64,000 bases of DNA from Meconema thalassinum (GCA_946902985.2 OX336396.1:237600297-237664296), one strand, 5' to 3'. Counted from the stretch's first letter, positions 51,108-63,012 are shown. Numbers and translations: made by a program. Notes: generated by a model from the sequence alone, not told the origin.

Positions 51108-51465
51108 CCGGCCGCGGTGGCCGAGAGCGCTTAAGCGCTATTTCGTGCCACGCTGGTATCGGAAGAGTGTGGGTTCGAACCCCACCTCGGCCGTCCTGAA
51201 AATAGTTTGCCGTGGTTTCCCATTTTTATCTCCAGGCAAATGCCTGGCTTGTTTTTATCAACAGGTCTACGGCCGGTTTTCTTCCCACTTCTTTCCCTGA
51301 CCCTTCCTTGATTAGACCCACCCCCAGTTGTATTTGCTGACAGAGCGTGTTAAGCTCGAAGACACTGTCTTTGTTGCGGTAGACGGGTAGAGGAATGATC
51401 TTTCCCAGAGTCCATGGTCGAAGCCGATCTTGGAGGATAGGTGCTTATAAAGGAGATATTATTGT
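51108..51465 (+). mobile_element. tRNA-Ser-like SINE
   Basis: Head 'ccggccgcggtggccgagag' with 'cgcttaagcgc', B box 'gggttcgaaccccacctcgg', then 'ccaggcaaatgcctggcttg', 'tacggccggttttcttccca' and 'cagagcgtgttaagctcg'. Single copy of this head in the window. No clear duplication. Confidence 0.75.
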
Positions 51466-51652
51466 GACCGTCTTATCTCTGTAGATTTCGTAAATGATTT
51501 CCATAGGGACAAAATTGATACCCCTTTACTTTCTCGACGACGAATGATCTCTTCTTTCTCAAATCCGTGTAGAACCTTATCCTAATATAATCTTATTGTA
51601 GCCAATGACCATACATAAAGTAGGATCATGTTACAATTTAAATACCATACAG

Positions 51653-51992
51653 CAGGGGCCCTTACCAGGATTTCTTAGAGAGCCAAATAGTTCGTATCAA
51701 ATTTTCCTCAGGGCCACAAGAACAAACTGTATAATTTAGGTCAATTACAAAATATATATTTTTATTGCAATACTATGAAGTGGCATTAAATAACTTACAA
51801 ACAATATGATTATAACATAAGTTAAGTACAGTATAACATATTCATAAAATATTGTATAATTTTTTTATAAAATATTTTTTTTCATAACTCATAAATTTAT
51901 GTTTTTATTCCTATCCCTAACAGTCTTGAGGGCCACAAAAAATTGTTCACAGGGCCGCATGCGGCCCGCGGGCCACGTGATGAGGATTGCTG
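51653..51992. mobile_element. hAT MITE, 340 bp
   Basis: Left CAGGGGCCCTTACCAGG and right GTGATGAGGATTGCTG, with 'gggccacaagaac' inside. The perfect 8-bp duplication CCATACAG lies at 51645-51652 and 51993-52000. Very A+T-rich centre. 'cggcccgcgggccacgtgat' near the right end is typical of this MITE class. Confidence 0.85.
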
Positions 51993-52040
51993 CCATACAG
52001 AATGTTCAGTCTTGTGCATAGTGGGACAGAGGTAATGTTG

Positions 52041-52627
52041 TTAGTGTGCACTCAAGCAGGTGATACGATGGGCAGTGTGGACACACACACAGTCTCTGGA
52101 TGGTTCATGAAAGCCTTTCTGATGAAACCCATATAGGCCTACTATTGCATCTCTCGTGTAGATGTGGCGTAGCTCGAAGTTCGCTTCTTGCCATTCTTGG
52201 TTGATCATGGCCGGGGTTTGATAGAACTCCGGGTTAATTTCTCCTGTTTTCAGGAGTTGTTCCTCTAGGAATCTTGTGGAGGCTGGGGTTGTAGCCAGGT
52301 TGTGGGTAGTCATTTGGTCTTCAATTAAGGATCTAGTTCCTGCTAGCTGGAACGCAAGTCGGGTTGGCGCGAATTTCGATATGCCGAAAGCTCGCTTTTC
52401 TTATCTGGCATTAACTCTGTCGAGACTTTAGGTTTTTGTGGCTTAGGAGTGGCCATATCATCTCGATGGTATATGGCAACACTGGGGCGACTTTTAGTTT
52501 GAATAGTGCCATCCATTGTGGTACTGTGGGAGAGGGTTTTAAGATTTCGTATCTCCATTGTCGCCTTTATCGCGGCAATGGATAATGAGGAGCGGTCAGA
52601 GATCACTAGGTCCAGACGCCTAGACAT
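52041..52627 (-). pseudogene. broken coding block, unidentified
   Basis: Two minus-strand frames follow each other: 52627-52343 (MSRRLDLVISDRSSLSIAAI...MPDKKSEL) and, after a one-base shift near 52395, FGISKFAPTRLAFQLAGTRS, LIEDQMTTHNLATTPASTRF, LEEQLLKTGEINPEFYQTPA, MINQEWQEANFELRHIYTRD, AIVGLYGFHQKGFHE. Composition is protein-like (amphipathic, few rare residues, no low complexity). I do not recognise the family. The absence of introns with one frameshift would suit a retro-pseudogene or a transposon protein. No poly-A or duplication seen. Confidence 0.5.
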
Positions 52628-52759
52628 GTCTCTGAACTGGAATATGAGTTATTCTTTCTGAAGACCAAAGTAAAACTCACATTTTAATGAACATAAATTT
52701 TTAAAAATTACTTGTTAAGGTTTCCTTCGGAAATAAATGCAATAACATTCCAATAACAT

Positions 52760-53225
52760 GACAGGGAAGGCGGGTTTGAGGGACGCTGAGCAATTCGAAA
52801 GAAAGATCCTTCGCAAGATAATGGGTCCAAAGATTGTGGATGGTCAATATAGGTAAGAGGAAGGGAAGAACTCTACCAGGGCAATGAAAGGTTGATGGAA
52901 TCGATGAGAAAACGGCGACTCAAATTATATGGGCATTTATTTCGAATGGATGAGCGGAGACTTACGAAGAAGATTTTTTGAATACTCGACAGTAGACCTA
53001 AGGTGTCTGACAAATGGTTCAGAGAGGGGCGGAAGGATCTTCATCAGGTTGGACTAAAGTTCCGACACTTCAAACGGCACTAAGTTTAGACCAGTTATCG
53101 ACAAATTCCAAGGATTCCACGACGAACCAAAAATGAATAGGGGTTGGACGGACGAACGAAGACAGGCTTCCAGAGAAAGAATGCGAAAAGTTTGGGCGGC
53201 GAAGAAGGCTTCCAATAATATGTAA
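52760..53225 (+). pseudogene. LINE RT C-terminal tail, degraded
   Basis: In shifting frames: KILRKIMGPKIVDGQYR, MRKRRLKLYGHLFRMDERRL, KWFREGRKDLHQVGLKFRHF. It matches the order I-M-R-K-I-L-G-P, K-R-R-L-x-F-Y-G-H-V-x-R-M and K-D-L-x-E-x-G in 42148-42998, but several stops show long inactivity. Confidence 0.72.
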
Positions 53226-53844
53226 TTGTTGCCTAACGTGGTCTTTAAAGGTCGTAAACGAGAATATATAAATATATTCATAATATGTATATAGACTACA
53301 CACACACATATATTTCTTTAAAAAAAATTCATTTCAGAATGAATGTAAAGAGTTAATTTTTTTTGATTCGGAATGATTTCTTTTCAAAGCTAAGCATTAT
53401 TTCTTAAGTTACATAAATACTGCAGCCATTATTTTACGTCATATTAATCCACATCCTATGCATATGAAGATACTGTGAAAATTTCAAGTAGCCTATTTCG
53501 GTGCAGTATTTGAGCCTAGCTCAGCTGATGAAATATCTCAGAGCAACCCTGCTAGCAGGAGGCCTTTGCCCTTTATGGAATTTACCAATGGCTAATAATA
53601 ATAATAATAATAATAACAATAATAATTGTTGAGATAATGTTCCTTATTGGCACAGAAATGGCTGTCAGAGAAATGTCTGCCAACGTAGATGAATAAAGAC
53701 TTGGCAGATGTTTACCAAATTTGACAAACTTCAAAAACCCTTAAAATTGAGAAACAACAGTGACATTGCTGGCTCTGCATTTAAAACGATTTTTCGTTAC
53801 CGTTACCGTTAGCGTTAAAAGTAACTGTACTAATAACAGCGTTA
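53226..53844. other. unassigned; (AAT)n at 53595-53625
   Basis: A short SINE-like phrase 'ctgctagcaggaggcctttg' precedes an (aat)n tract. Around 53797-53845 'cgttaccgttaccgttagcg' looks like a DNA-transposon terminus. No gene seen. Confidence 0.35.
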
Positions 53845-55101
53845 GGGGCCGATAACATAGATGTTGGGCCCCTCAAGGGGAGACTCCACTGAAAAAATTA
53901 ACTTAGCCTATCTCCTACTGCATCGATTTCAAATTAATTTTGTGATCATATATATATCACGTAAAGATGTAGCAATGTCTAGGGTTTGAAGGTCATAACT
54001 TGGTTGGTTGGTTGTTTCCTAAGTTTAGGGGCTGCGACAACGCGGTCATGTAGCCCCGTATACTTTGGGTGTGTGTAGAATCTGTCTGATAACCGTTGTT
54101 AATAATTGTGATGACTGTATTCGTGTGTGCTATCTGTTTTTTTAAATTCAAGTAAGGACTGCAGACTTATGAATTTTTCAAATAGTTCCTACTTTTGCCG
54201 CCAAACGCCACCGTCGACGACTATTGGTTCAGAACTTAGCTACCAGACGCCACCGCAGTCGGCTCTTGGCAACGAACGTAGGAACCTATGAGCATTGTTT
54301 ACATTCTTAACCTATACAATTTAGATTCACACAGGTGTAATTAATGGAAGGTTCTTTAACATCTATGATATGGGACCGCCGGCTTTACTTCCCCTCCGAA
54401 GGAAGGCATTGAATGGTTTTTGAATTATTAATTTTTAATGTGTTTTTAATGGCATTTTTGGAAACCAACTTTTGGTACTGAGATATCAATTTTTACATTT
54501 CAATGTATTCAGACACAGTAACCGGACATAGTTTAAGAGTTCTGTGCATTTGTTTATTTACCCTTAGTTCATTTTTAATTTTCAAATTAATTTTGTTTCA
54601 AATAATGTGTACATAAATGTCATAAAAATCATTGAAACTGTATATCATTTAAGATTAATGCACAGAAGTATGCAAATACCTCATGACTACGTCCTGCAAA
54701 AGTTTCACTGAGATTGGTTAATATTTAGGATAAAAAGTTGGTATTGCATTTAGAAATCAAACTTATAAAAATTTACCTCTCAACAAAATGTTTGTTAAAA
54801 TCAGCTTTTTATCACCAGGAATCGCTACATTCGAATGAAAAGCATAGAGCCAACTTTGGAACAAAGATTATCCGATTGGTGAGAAGATGGTCGTGTTTGA
54901 TGGTGATAACGTCAAAAAATACAATCTTTGACAGCTCTCAGTGAGCCCCTCATGCAGTCCATATATCAAATATTATTTAGACTTATTTATGATTCGAATA
55001 GAACCAAAACTTTCTGGGATCTAAGAGAAAACACTCCAAGGGTCTGAAACAGCCAATAAAAATTATTTGAAAAATTTGAAGTTTTGCGGCAATTATCATC
55101 A
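53845..55101 (-). mobile_element. 1.26-kb retro-insertion with 14-bp duplication
   Basis: Perfect 14-bp duplication TAATAACAGCGTTA at 53831-53844 and 55102-55115. The lower end reads, on the minus strand, 'gaggggcccaacatctatgt' and 'tatcggcccc', a LINE-tail-like end comparable in layout to the tail at 63013. A SINE (54002-54412) is inserted. No RT frame is seen, so it is a 3' part or a non-autonomous retroelement. Confidence 0.65.
54002..54412 (-). mobile_element. tRNA-derived SINE H2/tail I, head-truncated
   Basis: Begins with the tail (ttggttggttggttgtttcc...gctgcgacaacgcggtcatg on the plus strand) and runs to 'accgccggctttacttcccc' and 'gaaggcattga', where the tRNA-like head should follow but is missing. 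Confidence 0.8.
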
Positions 55102-55115
55102 TAATAACAGCGTTA

Positions 55116-55172
55116 CAGGTAACGCATTAATCTGCTATTTAATCTAGAAAAGGAAAGTAAAAATATCCCTTT

Positions 55173-55207
<35 letters not shown>

Positions 55208-55596
55208 TTTGCAGGGTTGACCTCTTTGACATGTATATGATAGGATTGTCATGAACGACCTACTTTCACTGATCATTTAAATTGGATGTTTTTGATCTTT
55301 TGTGGCAGGTCTATAGCTATCAAGTGGTGGTATTGAAGTACTGGGTGGAGCTGCCAATGTGAGCACTTGAATTACAACGAGTGGGCGCAACAGGAAAATT
55401 GAGATAGAGGATTCCCCGGAGAACAAACATCAGTTGAAGATAACGTCATCAAAGTGAATCACCAATTTACACCAGTGTGATAGGAAAGTTTACTTACCGA
55501 AGAAAAAGAACGGGGAGCTTATACAAACATGATGAAGACGTCATCAGTGTTATATCGACTTCTCGCAAATTCCATGGCATTATTGTCGTTTTAGAG
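55116..55596. other. unassigned; (ATTT)n at 55174-55212
   Basis: Contains a 40-bp (attt)n tract and otherwise unrecognised sequence. No exon or element ends seen. Confidence 0.4.
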
Positions 55597-55785
55597 TGGG
55601 CCCTGTGATGTTGGGGTAACGCCCCTGCCTAAAACTCGCAGGCCCCGGGTTCGATTCCCAGCTCCGTCAGGGATTTTAGAATCTGACATGAGAGCTGGAA
55701 CGGGGTGCACTCAGCCTCGTGAGGACAATTAATCAGCAGTCTGACAGTGAGGCAGCGCCTAGGTCACTAAAACCAGAATTAACTA
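55597..55785 (+). mobile_element. SINE family 4, 5' part (continues at 56564)
   Basis: Head 'gggccctgtgatgttggggt', B box 'gggttcgattcccagctccg', to 'aaaaccagaattaacta'. The 11-bp AGAATTAACTA at 55775-55785 is repeated at 56553-56563. The rest of the SINE resumes with 'ctgaggggacccaacgcgat' to about 56640, so the intervening SINE pair was inserted into it. Confidence 0.85.
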
Positions 55786-56156
55786 TTATTATTATTATTA
55801 TTATTAATAATAATAATAATAATAATATCGTATGGCCTCGGTGCCGGGTGCAAGCTTTGTTATTTGCACCCAGAGGGCAGCTTGCATGTCGAATTTTGTT
55901 CTCCCTTGAAGCACTATGAAAGTCAAGGAGGTTAGATATCTAAGCTCCTTGGCACTATAGCGCTTTCTAGTAGAGAAATGAGGAACTTTGTGTTGGCAGA
56001 TAATCCCGAGATTAATTGTGCCATTATGAACACGGCCTACTGAATTCAAACGGGTTCTTTACCATGCCAACATAGTATGACATGCGTGTCGTGATTTTTG
56101 CCGTCTTTCGAAAAATCACTTACCACGGCCAGGAGCGAACCTGCAAGCTTGGGGTT
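55786..56156 (-). mobile_element. SINE family 5, head-truncated copy
   Basis: Minus strand: 'caggttcgctcctggccgtg' (B box) onward to 'gaggccatacgatattatta' with a (tta)n/(aat)n tail. The A-box side is missing because the next copy begins at 'ttagta|taataat'. It lies in tandem with 56160-56552. Confidence 0.82.
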
Positions 56157-56159
56157 AGT

Positions 56160-56552
56160 ATAATAATAATAATAATAATAATATCGTACGGCCTCGGTGC
56201 CGGGTGCAAGCTTTGTAATTTGACACCAGAGGGTAGCTTGCATGTCGAATTTCGTTGTTCCTTGAATCACTATGAAAGTCAAGGAGGTTAGATATCTAAG
56301 CTCCTTGAACACTATAGCGCTTTCTAGTAGCGAAATGAGGAACTTAGTGTTGGCGGAAACTCCCGAGATTAATTTTGCCATTATGAACCCGGCCTACTGA
56401 ATTCAAATGGGTTCTTTGACATGCCAACATCGTATGATATGCGTGTCGTATTTTTGCCGCCTTTCAAAAATCACTTACCACAGCCAGGAGCGAACCTGCA
56501 ATCTTGGGGTTAGTAATCCGACACGATAACCAATCACCCACCGTGGCAAGCT
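56160..56552 (-). mobile_element. SINE family 5, full length
   Basis: Minus strand: head 'cttgccacggtgggtgattg', 'gttatcgtgtcggattacta', B box 'gcaggttcgctcctggctgt', body with 'aggagcttagatatctaacc', end 'gaggccgtacgatatta' (tta)n. The pair with 55786-56156 is bounded by one AGAATTAACTA duplication. Confidence 0.88.
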
Positions 56553-56640
56553 AGAATTAACTACTGAGGGGACCCAACGCGATGACCACGCGACACCCCT
56601 CAATCTGTAGGCCAAATCGCTGGGCAAAAGTCACAAATGC

Positions 56641-56981
56641 CGCAGTCCAGGGAACATCACTTACACACCGGGATTAAAAGAACTAGAGGCTACATTTTTT
56701 TTTTGGAGAACTTCACGAGAACAAAACAGCGTAAGTTATACACGAGAGCAAAGAAGAACCGCAAGTGTCGCACTCGCGCGCTAATTACATTGCTAGACAG
56801 TGGTATTGGCAGTAGACGGAGCATCTCGGATGTCTTCTTCCGCTCCTCTGATGCTCTCTCTTGTTGCAATCAGCGGGCAACGATCAGCCGAGTTAACTGT
56901 TGGGATAAGACTTCCTCTGCCATACCCTTCACTATTGAGATCTGATCGGTGCTCGAGCCTGACAAGCGCTATTATAGTGTT

Positions 56982-57028
<47 letters not shown>

Positions 57029-57032
57029 TTGA
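56641..57032. other. unassigned; (TTTA)n at 56981-57030
   Basis: Overlapping open frames at 56637-56945 and 56800-57054 have no recognisable domain. The right end is a 50-bp (ttta)n tract directly in front of a SINE. Confidence 0.4.
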
Positions 57033-57044
57033 CGCACAACAGGA

Positions 57045-57374
57045 GCCTCCGTGACTTAGGCGGCAGCTCACCGGCCTCTCACCGCTGGGTCCGTGGTTCA
57101 AATCCCGGTCACTCCATGTGAGATTTGTGCTGGACAAAGCGGAGGCAGACAGGTTTTTCTCCGGGTACTCCAGATTTCCCTGTCACAATTTCATTCCAGC
57201 AACACTCTCCACTATCATTTCATTTCATCTGTCATTCATTTAATCATTGCCCCGGGGGAGAGCGACAGGCTTCGGCAGCCAGCACAGTTCATATCCTCGC
57301 CGCTAGATGGGTTTCATTCATTCCATTCCCTGACCCGGTCAGTCGACTGGAAGCAGGCTGTGGATTTTCATTGG
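57045..57374 (+). mobile_element. SINE family 1, full length
   Basis: Head 'gcctccgtgacttaggcggc' to 'ggattttcattgg'. A perfect 12-bp duplication CGCACAACAGGA lies at 57033-57044 and 57375-57386. Confidence 0.93.
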
Positions 57375-57440
57375 CGCACAACAGGATTTTCATCCCAATC
57401 ACAGTGGCATAAAGATTACACACTATGTTATCTTGTAACT

Positions 57441-57825
57441 ACCCTTGCCACAGTGGGTAAGTGGTCAACGTGTCGGTCTACTAACCCCAAGCATGCAGGT
57501 TCACTCCTGGCCGTGGTAAGTGATGTTTGAAAGGCGGCAAAAATTACGACACCATGTCATACGATGTTGGCATGTCAAATAACCCATTTGAATTCAGTAG
57601 GCCGTGATCATAATGGCAAAATTAATCTCGGGAGTTTCCGCCAACACAAAGTTCCTCATTTCTCAACTAGAAAGCGCTATAGTGTTCAAGGAGCTTAGAT
57701 ATCTAACCTCCTTGACTTTCATAGTGCTTTAAGGAACAACGAAATGCAAGTTACCCTTTGGGTGTCAAATAACGAAGCTTGCACCCGGCAGCCGAGGCCA
57801 TACGATATTAATATTATTATTATTA
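57441..57825 (+). mobile_element. SINE family 5, full length
   Basis: Head 'acccttgccacagtgggtaa', B box 'gcaggttcactcctggccgt', body through 'aggagcttagatatctaacc', end 'gaggccatacgatattaata' (tta)n. A perfect 13-bp duplication TTATCTTGTAACT lies at 57428-57440 and 57826-57838. Confidence 0.92.
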
Positions 57826-57838
57826 TTATCTTGTAACT

Positions 57839-58059
57839 TATACTAACTTAAACTAAATAGTAACTAAATAACAGTCGAGGTGAACATTGAAATAACTAGG
57901 TGTGAAATTGAGACAGTATACTACAGATATAATACAAGGTTGGCTAGGTAGAATAACACAGTGGTAAGAATTCATGATTTACAATTTGCAAGGTTTGAAA
58001 CATTATTTCTTCAAACAACATTGTTGTAGATATTACACAGTCTTTCCAACGGTGATTTT
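57839..58059. other. unassigned spacer
   Basis: No recognisable features between the SINE duplication and element A4. Confidence 0.4.
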
Positions 58060-59545
58060 TAGCCTATTTTCATCTTATGAAAAAATAGGCTTATGAGTGA
58101 GATCACCTATTGTCCGTGCGTGTGTGTGTCCCTAATAACTTCTAAACGGCTGGAGCGATTACAATGAAACTCGGTAAGATCATACCACTATTCTGGCCGA
58201 CCTCGACCGTGCCCCTCAAATTTTATTGTGTCTCACCAATCCAACATGGCGGCTGTGTGAAATATTTCACCAGCATTCAGTATCTCCAAAACTATTACCG
58301 ACATCGCCCTGAAATTGTGTATGGTGATAAAGGGCACTACTAGAAGTACACCTATGAGACTTTCAAAAACCTGGTGACTACAAAACCAACATGGCGGCCA
58401 AGCGAATTTGAGACTTTTAAATAGACTTTTCTCGCGATTTAACTATCCAAACGTAATGAAACTTGGTACAGAAAATGTATATACACATTGTAATGCTCTC
58501 GAGTCTAATTTAGTTCAATTGTTTACCTAACCTCAAAATGGCGGCTGTGCGAAATATTTCACTGACATTCTATATCTCCGAAACTATTACAGATATCACC
58601 CTGAAATTTTGTACAGTGATAAAAGGTACTGATACAAGTTTACCTATGTAACTTTCATAAACCTGTAAAGTACAAAACGAACATGGCGGCCAAGCTAATT
58701 AGAAATATTTTAATATACTTTTCTCGTGATTTAACTCTCTGTGCGCTGTGAAATGTGGTACAGTAAATGATTGTACATATTGCAATGCACTGGCATCTAA
58801 TTTAGTTCAATTGTTTACATAACCTCAAGATGGTGGCTGTGCGAAATTTTAAAATTAAGGTGAATTTTTATTTCTTGTGTCGTAATCATGCGATCGAAGT
58901 GAAAGTTTGAATAATGAACCTATGCAATAATTGTCCTTGAATGGTACATAACTCTATGGCCTATACATATAACAATCCAAAATGGCGAGCATCCGGAAAA
59001 TTTAGACGGTTCTCAATATCTATGAATCTTTTACAGCAATCAAACTGACTTTTTTTTATGTTCATAGAGGCTATGAACATATGTTCACCTATAGGACTTT
59101 CAGTAACCTGGTGAGCACAAATCCAACATGGCGGCGACGCGAAGTATAAATATTTAAATGGACGGTTCTCGCGAATTAACTATCCGAGTGCAGTGAAACG
59201 TTGCACGTTAAATGCTTATACAAATGTTAATCCACTGACATCTAATTTATTTCAATTGTTTGCATAATCACAAGATGGTAGCTGTGCGAAATTTTAAAAT
59301 CTCGTTTTTACTTCTTGTGTTCTAATCATGCGATTGAAGTTTGAATACCACACGTACACAATAATCTTAATGTAATAGTACAAAAATAAAAGTCCAACCT
59401 GGCGACCATCTGAAATATTTAGACGGTTCTAAATATCTACGAATCGATCACAACCTTCAAACTGAAATTTTGTAGGCTGATAGAGGCAATTAACATGAGT
59501 AGGATATATGAAAATAGGCTGTATATTTCTTCACGGAACTACTCG
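58060..59545 (-). mobile_element. Helentron-like modular element A4
   Basis: Inverted relative to A1-A3: starts at tagcctattttcatcttatg, aaaaaataggcttatgag, and ends at ctgtatatttcttcacggaa, ctactcg. The inverted motif appears as 'caacatggcggctgtg', 'caacatggcggccaagc', 'caaaatggcggctgtg', 'aacatggcggcgacgc' and similar. The hairpin tgttcatagaggctatgaac is present near 59058. It interrupts a LINE fragment. Confidence 0.78.
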
Positions 59546-59721
59546 TTTGTGGTCAGATGTCCTGGTTCGTTTAACTTCAAATGTGATATTGTTCCTTGAA
59601 TTGATGCGTGGTACATGGAAATTTAAGAGAGAAAGGAATTCGGAATTATCAATTGAATTTTGAAAAGGAATTTCATAGCATCTATTTTTCTTAGTATAAT
59701 ATTTCAAAACTGTCGACATAA
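59546..59721 (-). pseudogene. LINE C-terminal fragment, downstream part
   Basis: Reads YTKKNRCYEIPFQNSIDNSE, FLSLLNFHVPRINSRNNITF and EVKRTRTSDHK. L-L-x-F-x-V-P-R-x-x-x-R is a common end of CR1/Jockey-type polyproteins. It is separated from its upstream part (61129-61330) by element B2 and cut downstream by A4. Confidence 0.7.
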
Positions 59722-61128
59722 CAAGAAGTTCCGTGAAGAACTATACAGCCTACTTTTCATGAGAATGATTATTCTACAGTATATGAACCTATCTAGAATA
59801 ATGACGAAATTAAGTTGGTAATATCGAAATATCTAATTAGTTCAAAATATACCTGGTATAATGTAGCCTAATAGAGCACTACAGTTGGCAGCCCTGGTGA
59901 CTGAATATATTCTTAGTTCCACCTCTTAAGGTACAGAATACAAAATTTGGTTGAAGTCCAAGGGACGTTACATGTAGTTAGACACTGGATCTATCAGCAC
60001 GCGTAAAAGCATGTTGCCAACAATACCATGCGTGTGCTGATCAGAAATAATCTGAATTATTATATCTTGTTGTGCCAATTTTGGATGAAATCCATTTCTT
60101 AGTATAGAAGTTACATGTATTTTAAAATTGGACATATTAGCAGGCATAGAATCATGTTGGCGGCACTGCCTTGTATTAATTACTCCAAATTAATCTAGAA
60201 TGTCAGGTGCTATACGTGTGCAAAGTATAGAGCTGTTGGCTTGCATACTTTCTGATATATTGATATTAGGGTAAAAAATAATATAGACAGCATTTATTAA
60301 CAGTTGGCAGCCCTGATTGCTCTTAACAATACTTATAGTCATATATGTTATGGTACACATAGCACATACGAAATTTGGTTGAAATCCAACTGATAGTATA
60401 GAAGTTACATGTATTTAAAAATTGGTACTATCAGCAGGCTTATAATCATGTTGGTAGAACTGACGTATATAAGTTACTCCAAATTAATCTAAAATGTCAG
60501 AATATACGTGTGCATAGTTTAAAGCTGTTGGCTTGCATACTTTCTGATATATTGGTATTTGGATAAAAAAAATTGAGAGAGCAATTATTACCAGTTGGCA
60601 GCCCTGGTGGCTCTTAAGAATACGCTCAGTCATATCTGTTTATGTACAGATATTACATAAAAAATTGGGTTGAAATCCAATCGATAGTGTAGAAGTTATA
60701 TGCATTTAAACATTGGACCTATCAGAAGGCTTAAAATTATTTTGGCAACACTGTCATGGTTGGCCTCCTGGAAATTAAACTGAAATAGTATTATCTGTAT
60801 GTGTGCCAATTTTGGAATAGCTCCCATGCATACCTTGCAAGATATCCAACATGGAGCTCAAATTTCTAGTGCGTTTTTTCAGCAGTTGGTAGCACTGACA
60901 TCATTTTCAAATATGGACGTGAGCTATTCCGGTATACATCTTTATTCATACTAAATTTGGTTTTGATTGCTGCAGCCGTTTAGGAGTTGATAGGGGGGGG
61001 GGACACACACACACAGCCAGACAGACAGAAGGACAGACAGACAGACAGACAGACAGACACACATTTTCCCGGATCGATCTCATAAGTCTACTTTTTCCTC
61101 ATTTTTGCAAAATGTGAAAAGTAGGCTA
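59722..61128 (+). mobile_element. Helentron-like modular element B2
   Basis: 5' caagaagttccgtgaagaac, gcctacttttcat; 3' (GACA)n, cataagtctactttttcctc, aaaatgtgaaaagtaggcta. Colinear with B1 throughout, with the same landmark 'agttggcagccctggt' and 'catgttggcggcactg' modules. It is inserted in a LINE and lies head to head (5' ends facing, 176 bp apart) with A4. Confidence 0.8.
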
Positions 61129-61330
61129 AAAATTTATTAGCAGTTCCCGATATGGTATCAAGTGAGGATAGTTTGCTGTTCTTTTCAAATGTAGATATTT
61201 TAGGAATTTCTTTTGTGTGTTTTCAATCATTGAGGTGTGTGTCTTGCATCTAGGACTCCATATAATGGTAGCATATTCTAGTTTCGGTCTGACTGGACTG
61301 TGGGTGCGCTTCGCTTTCACGAACAGTTCA
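61129..61330 (-). pseudogene. LINE RT fragment, upstream part
   Basis: Reads PVRPKLEYATIIWSPRCKTH, TSMIENTQKKFLKYLHLKRT and PYRELLINF. V-R-P-x-L-E-Y-A-x-x-(I/V)-W-(S/N)-P is the hallmark of the region after the RT in CR1/Jockey-type LINEs, followed by I-E-x-(V/T)-Q-(R/K)-x-F-(L/T). Split from 59546-59721 by B2. Confidence 0.82.
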
Positions 61331-61382
61331 TAGTACTACAACATTTCCTGAATTGTTTTATAAGAGGAAACACATAGCTTTT

Positions 61383-62835
61383 TAGCCTACTTTTCTCATT
61401 TTGCAAAAATGAGGAAAAAGTAGACTTATGAGATCGATCCGGGAAAATGTGTGTCTATCTGTCTGTCCTTCTGTCTGTCTGACTGTGTGTGTCCCCCTCC
61501 CCCCCTTTCAACTCCTGCACGGCTGCATCTATCGAAACCAAATTTGGAAAGAGTAAAGATCTATACTTGAATATCTCAATGCCATATTTTAAATTGACGT
61601 CAGTGCTACCAACCGCTGAAAAATCGCAATTGAAATTTGAGCTCTGTGTTGGATATCTCAGAAGCTTTGCATGCCAACTATTCCAAAATTGGCACACATA
61701 TAGATAATAGCATCCCAGATTAATTTTCAGAAGTCCATACATGCCAGTGTTGCCAACATGATTCTAAGCCTGCCGATAGGTCAAATTTCTAAATGCATGT
61801 AATTTCTGTACTATTGGATTTCAACAAAATTTCGTATGCACTATGTGTACTACAACAGATATGACTGTGCGTATTCTCAAGAGCCACCAGAGCTGCGAAC
61901 TCTTAATAAACGCTCTCTCTATGTTTTAACACTAATATCAATGTATCAGAAAGTTTGGAAGCCAACAGCTCTAAACTTTGCACACATATAGTAGGTTGGT
62001 TGGTTCTTAAGATTAGGGGCTGCGACAACGCGGTCATGTAGCCCCGTGTACTTTGGGTGTGTGTAGAATCTGTCTGATAACCGGTGTTAATTGTGATGAC
62101 TGTACATTATTTGTGTGTGTTATCTGTTTTTTTTTTTTAATGTAAGTACTGCAACTTAGAATTTCTCAAATAGTTCTTACTTTTGCCACCAAGCGCCACC
62201 GTGAACGACTGCTAGGCCAAGTTCAGAACTTAGCTACTAGACGCCACCGCAGCCGGCTCTTTGCAACGCACGTAGAAACCTAAGAGCGTTGTTTACATTC
62301 TTAACCTATCCAATTTAGCTTCACACAGGTGCAATTAGTGGAAGGTTCTTTAACATGCCATAAATCTATGACATGGGACCGCCGGCTTTACTTCCCCTCC
62401 GAAGGAAGGCATACTGAGGGATTTTTAACGCTCTTAAAAATCCGACGGTTTCGGCCGGGTTTGAACCCGCTATCTTGGGCATAGAAGCTCAGCATGCTAC
62501 CGACTACGCCACCGAAGCCGCTACACGTATAGTACCTGACATTCTACTTTAGTTCGGTGTAACGTATTCACATCAGAGCTGCCAACACAATTCTAAGCCT
62601 ACTGATAAGTCCAATTTTTAAATGCATATAACTTCTATACTAACAAATGGATTGGAACAAAATTTCGTATGTGCTTTGTGTATCACAACAGTTATGACTA
62701 TGCGTGTTCGTAAGAACCAGCAGGGCTGCCAACTGTTAATAAATGCTATCTCTCTTTGTTTAATCCTAATATAGATTGGCATGAATCTTAAATATTAAGA
62801 AAAGTAGACTCTTTAGTTCGCCACGGAACTAGTTG
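61383..62835 (-). mobile_element. Helentron-like modular element B3, with SINE
   Basis: Starts tagcctacttttctcatttt, aaaaagtagacttatgag and (gtct)n; ends ctttagttcgccacggaact, agttg. Divergent from B1/B2 but with the same inverted landmarks (ccagagctgcgaactcttaa, gccaacatgattc). A SINE (61994-62522) is inserted. B2 and B3 face each other with 3' ends about 255 bp apart. Confidence 0.75.
61994..62522 (-). mobile_element. tRNA-derived SINE H2/tail I, full length
   Basis: Minus strand: 'gcggcttcggtggcgtagtc', B box 'gggttcaaacccggccgaaa', body, tail 'gcccctaatcttaagaacca' plus accaacc. The 12-bp duplication ACACNTATAGTA (one mismatch) lies at 61982-61993 and 62523-62534. Confidence 0.9.
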
Positions 62836-63012
62836 TCATTTCTAACATATTATTATTACGGTATTACTATGTTTTTATTGAAAAACAAAATCTGGTCGTT
62901 GTTCAACGCTGCAACCTCATTACCTGCCGCCACTGGTATTGTGTGTAACTCTATTAGGGACAGGGATGAGATAGGAGCGCTGAGACTTGAGGTAAGGTAT
63001 AGTCAGAAAGTT
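62836..63012. other. spacer, nothing recognised
   Basis: Contains the open frame 62833-63024, which has no recognisable domain. Confidence 0.4.

Noticed and set aside
51112..51195. Possible tRNA-Ser gene
   Set aside because: The tRNA-like part continues directly into a SINE body; there is no terminator after the tRNA portion.
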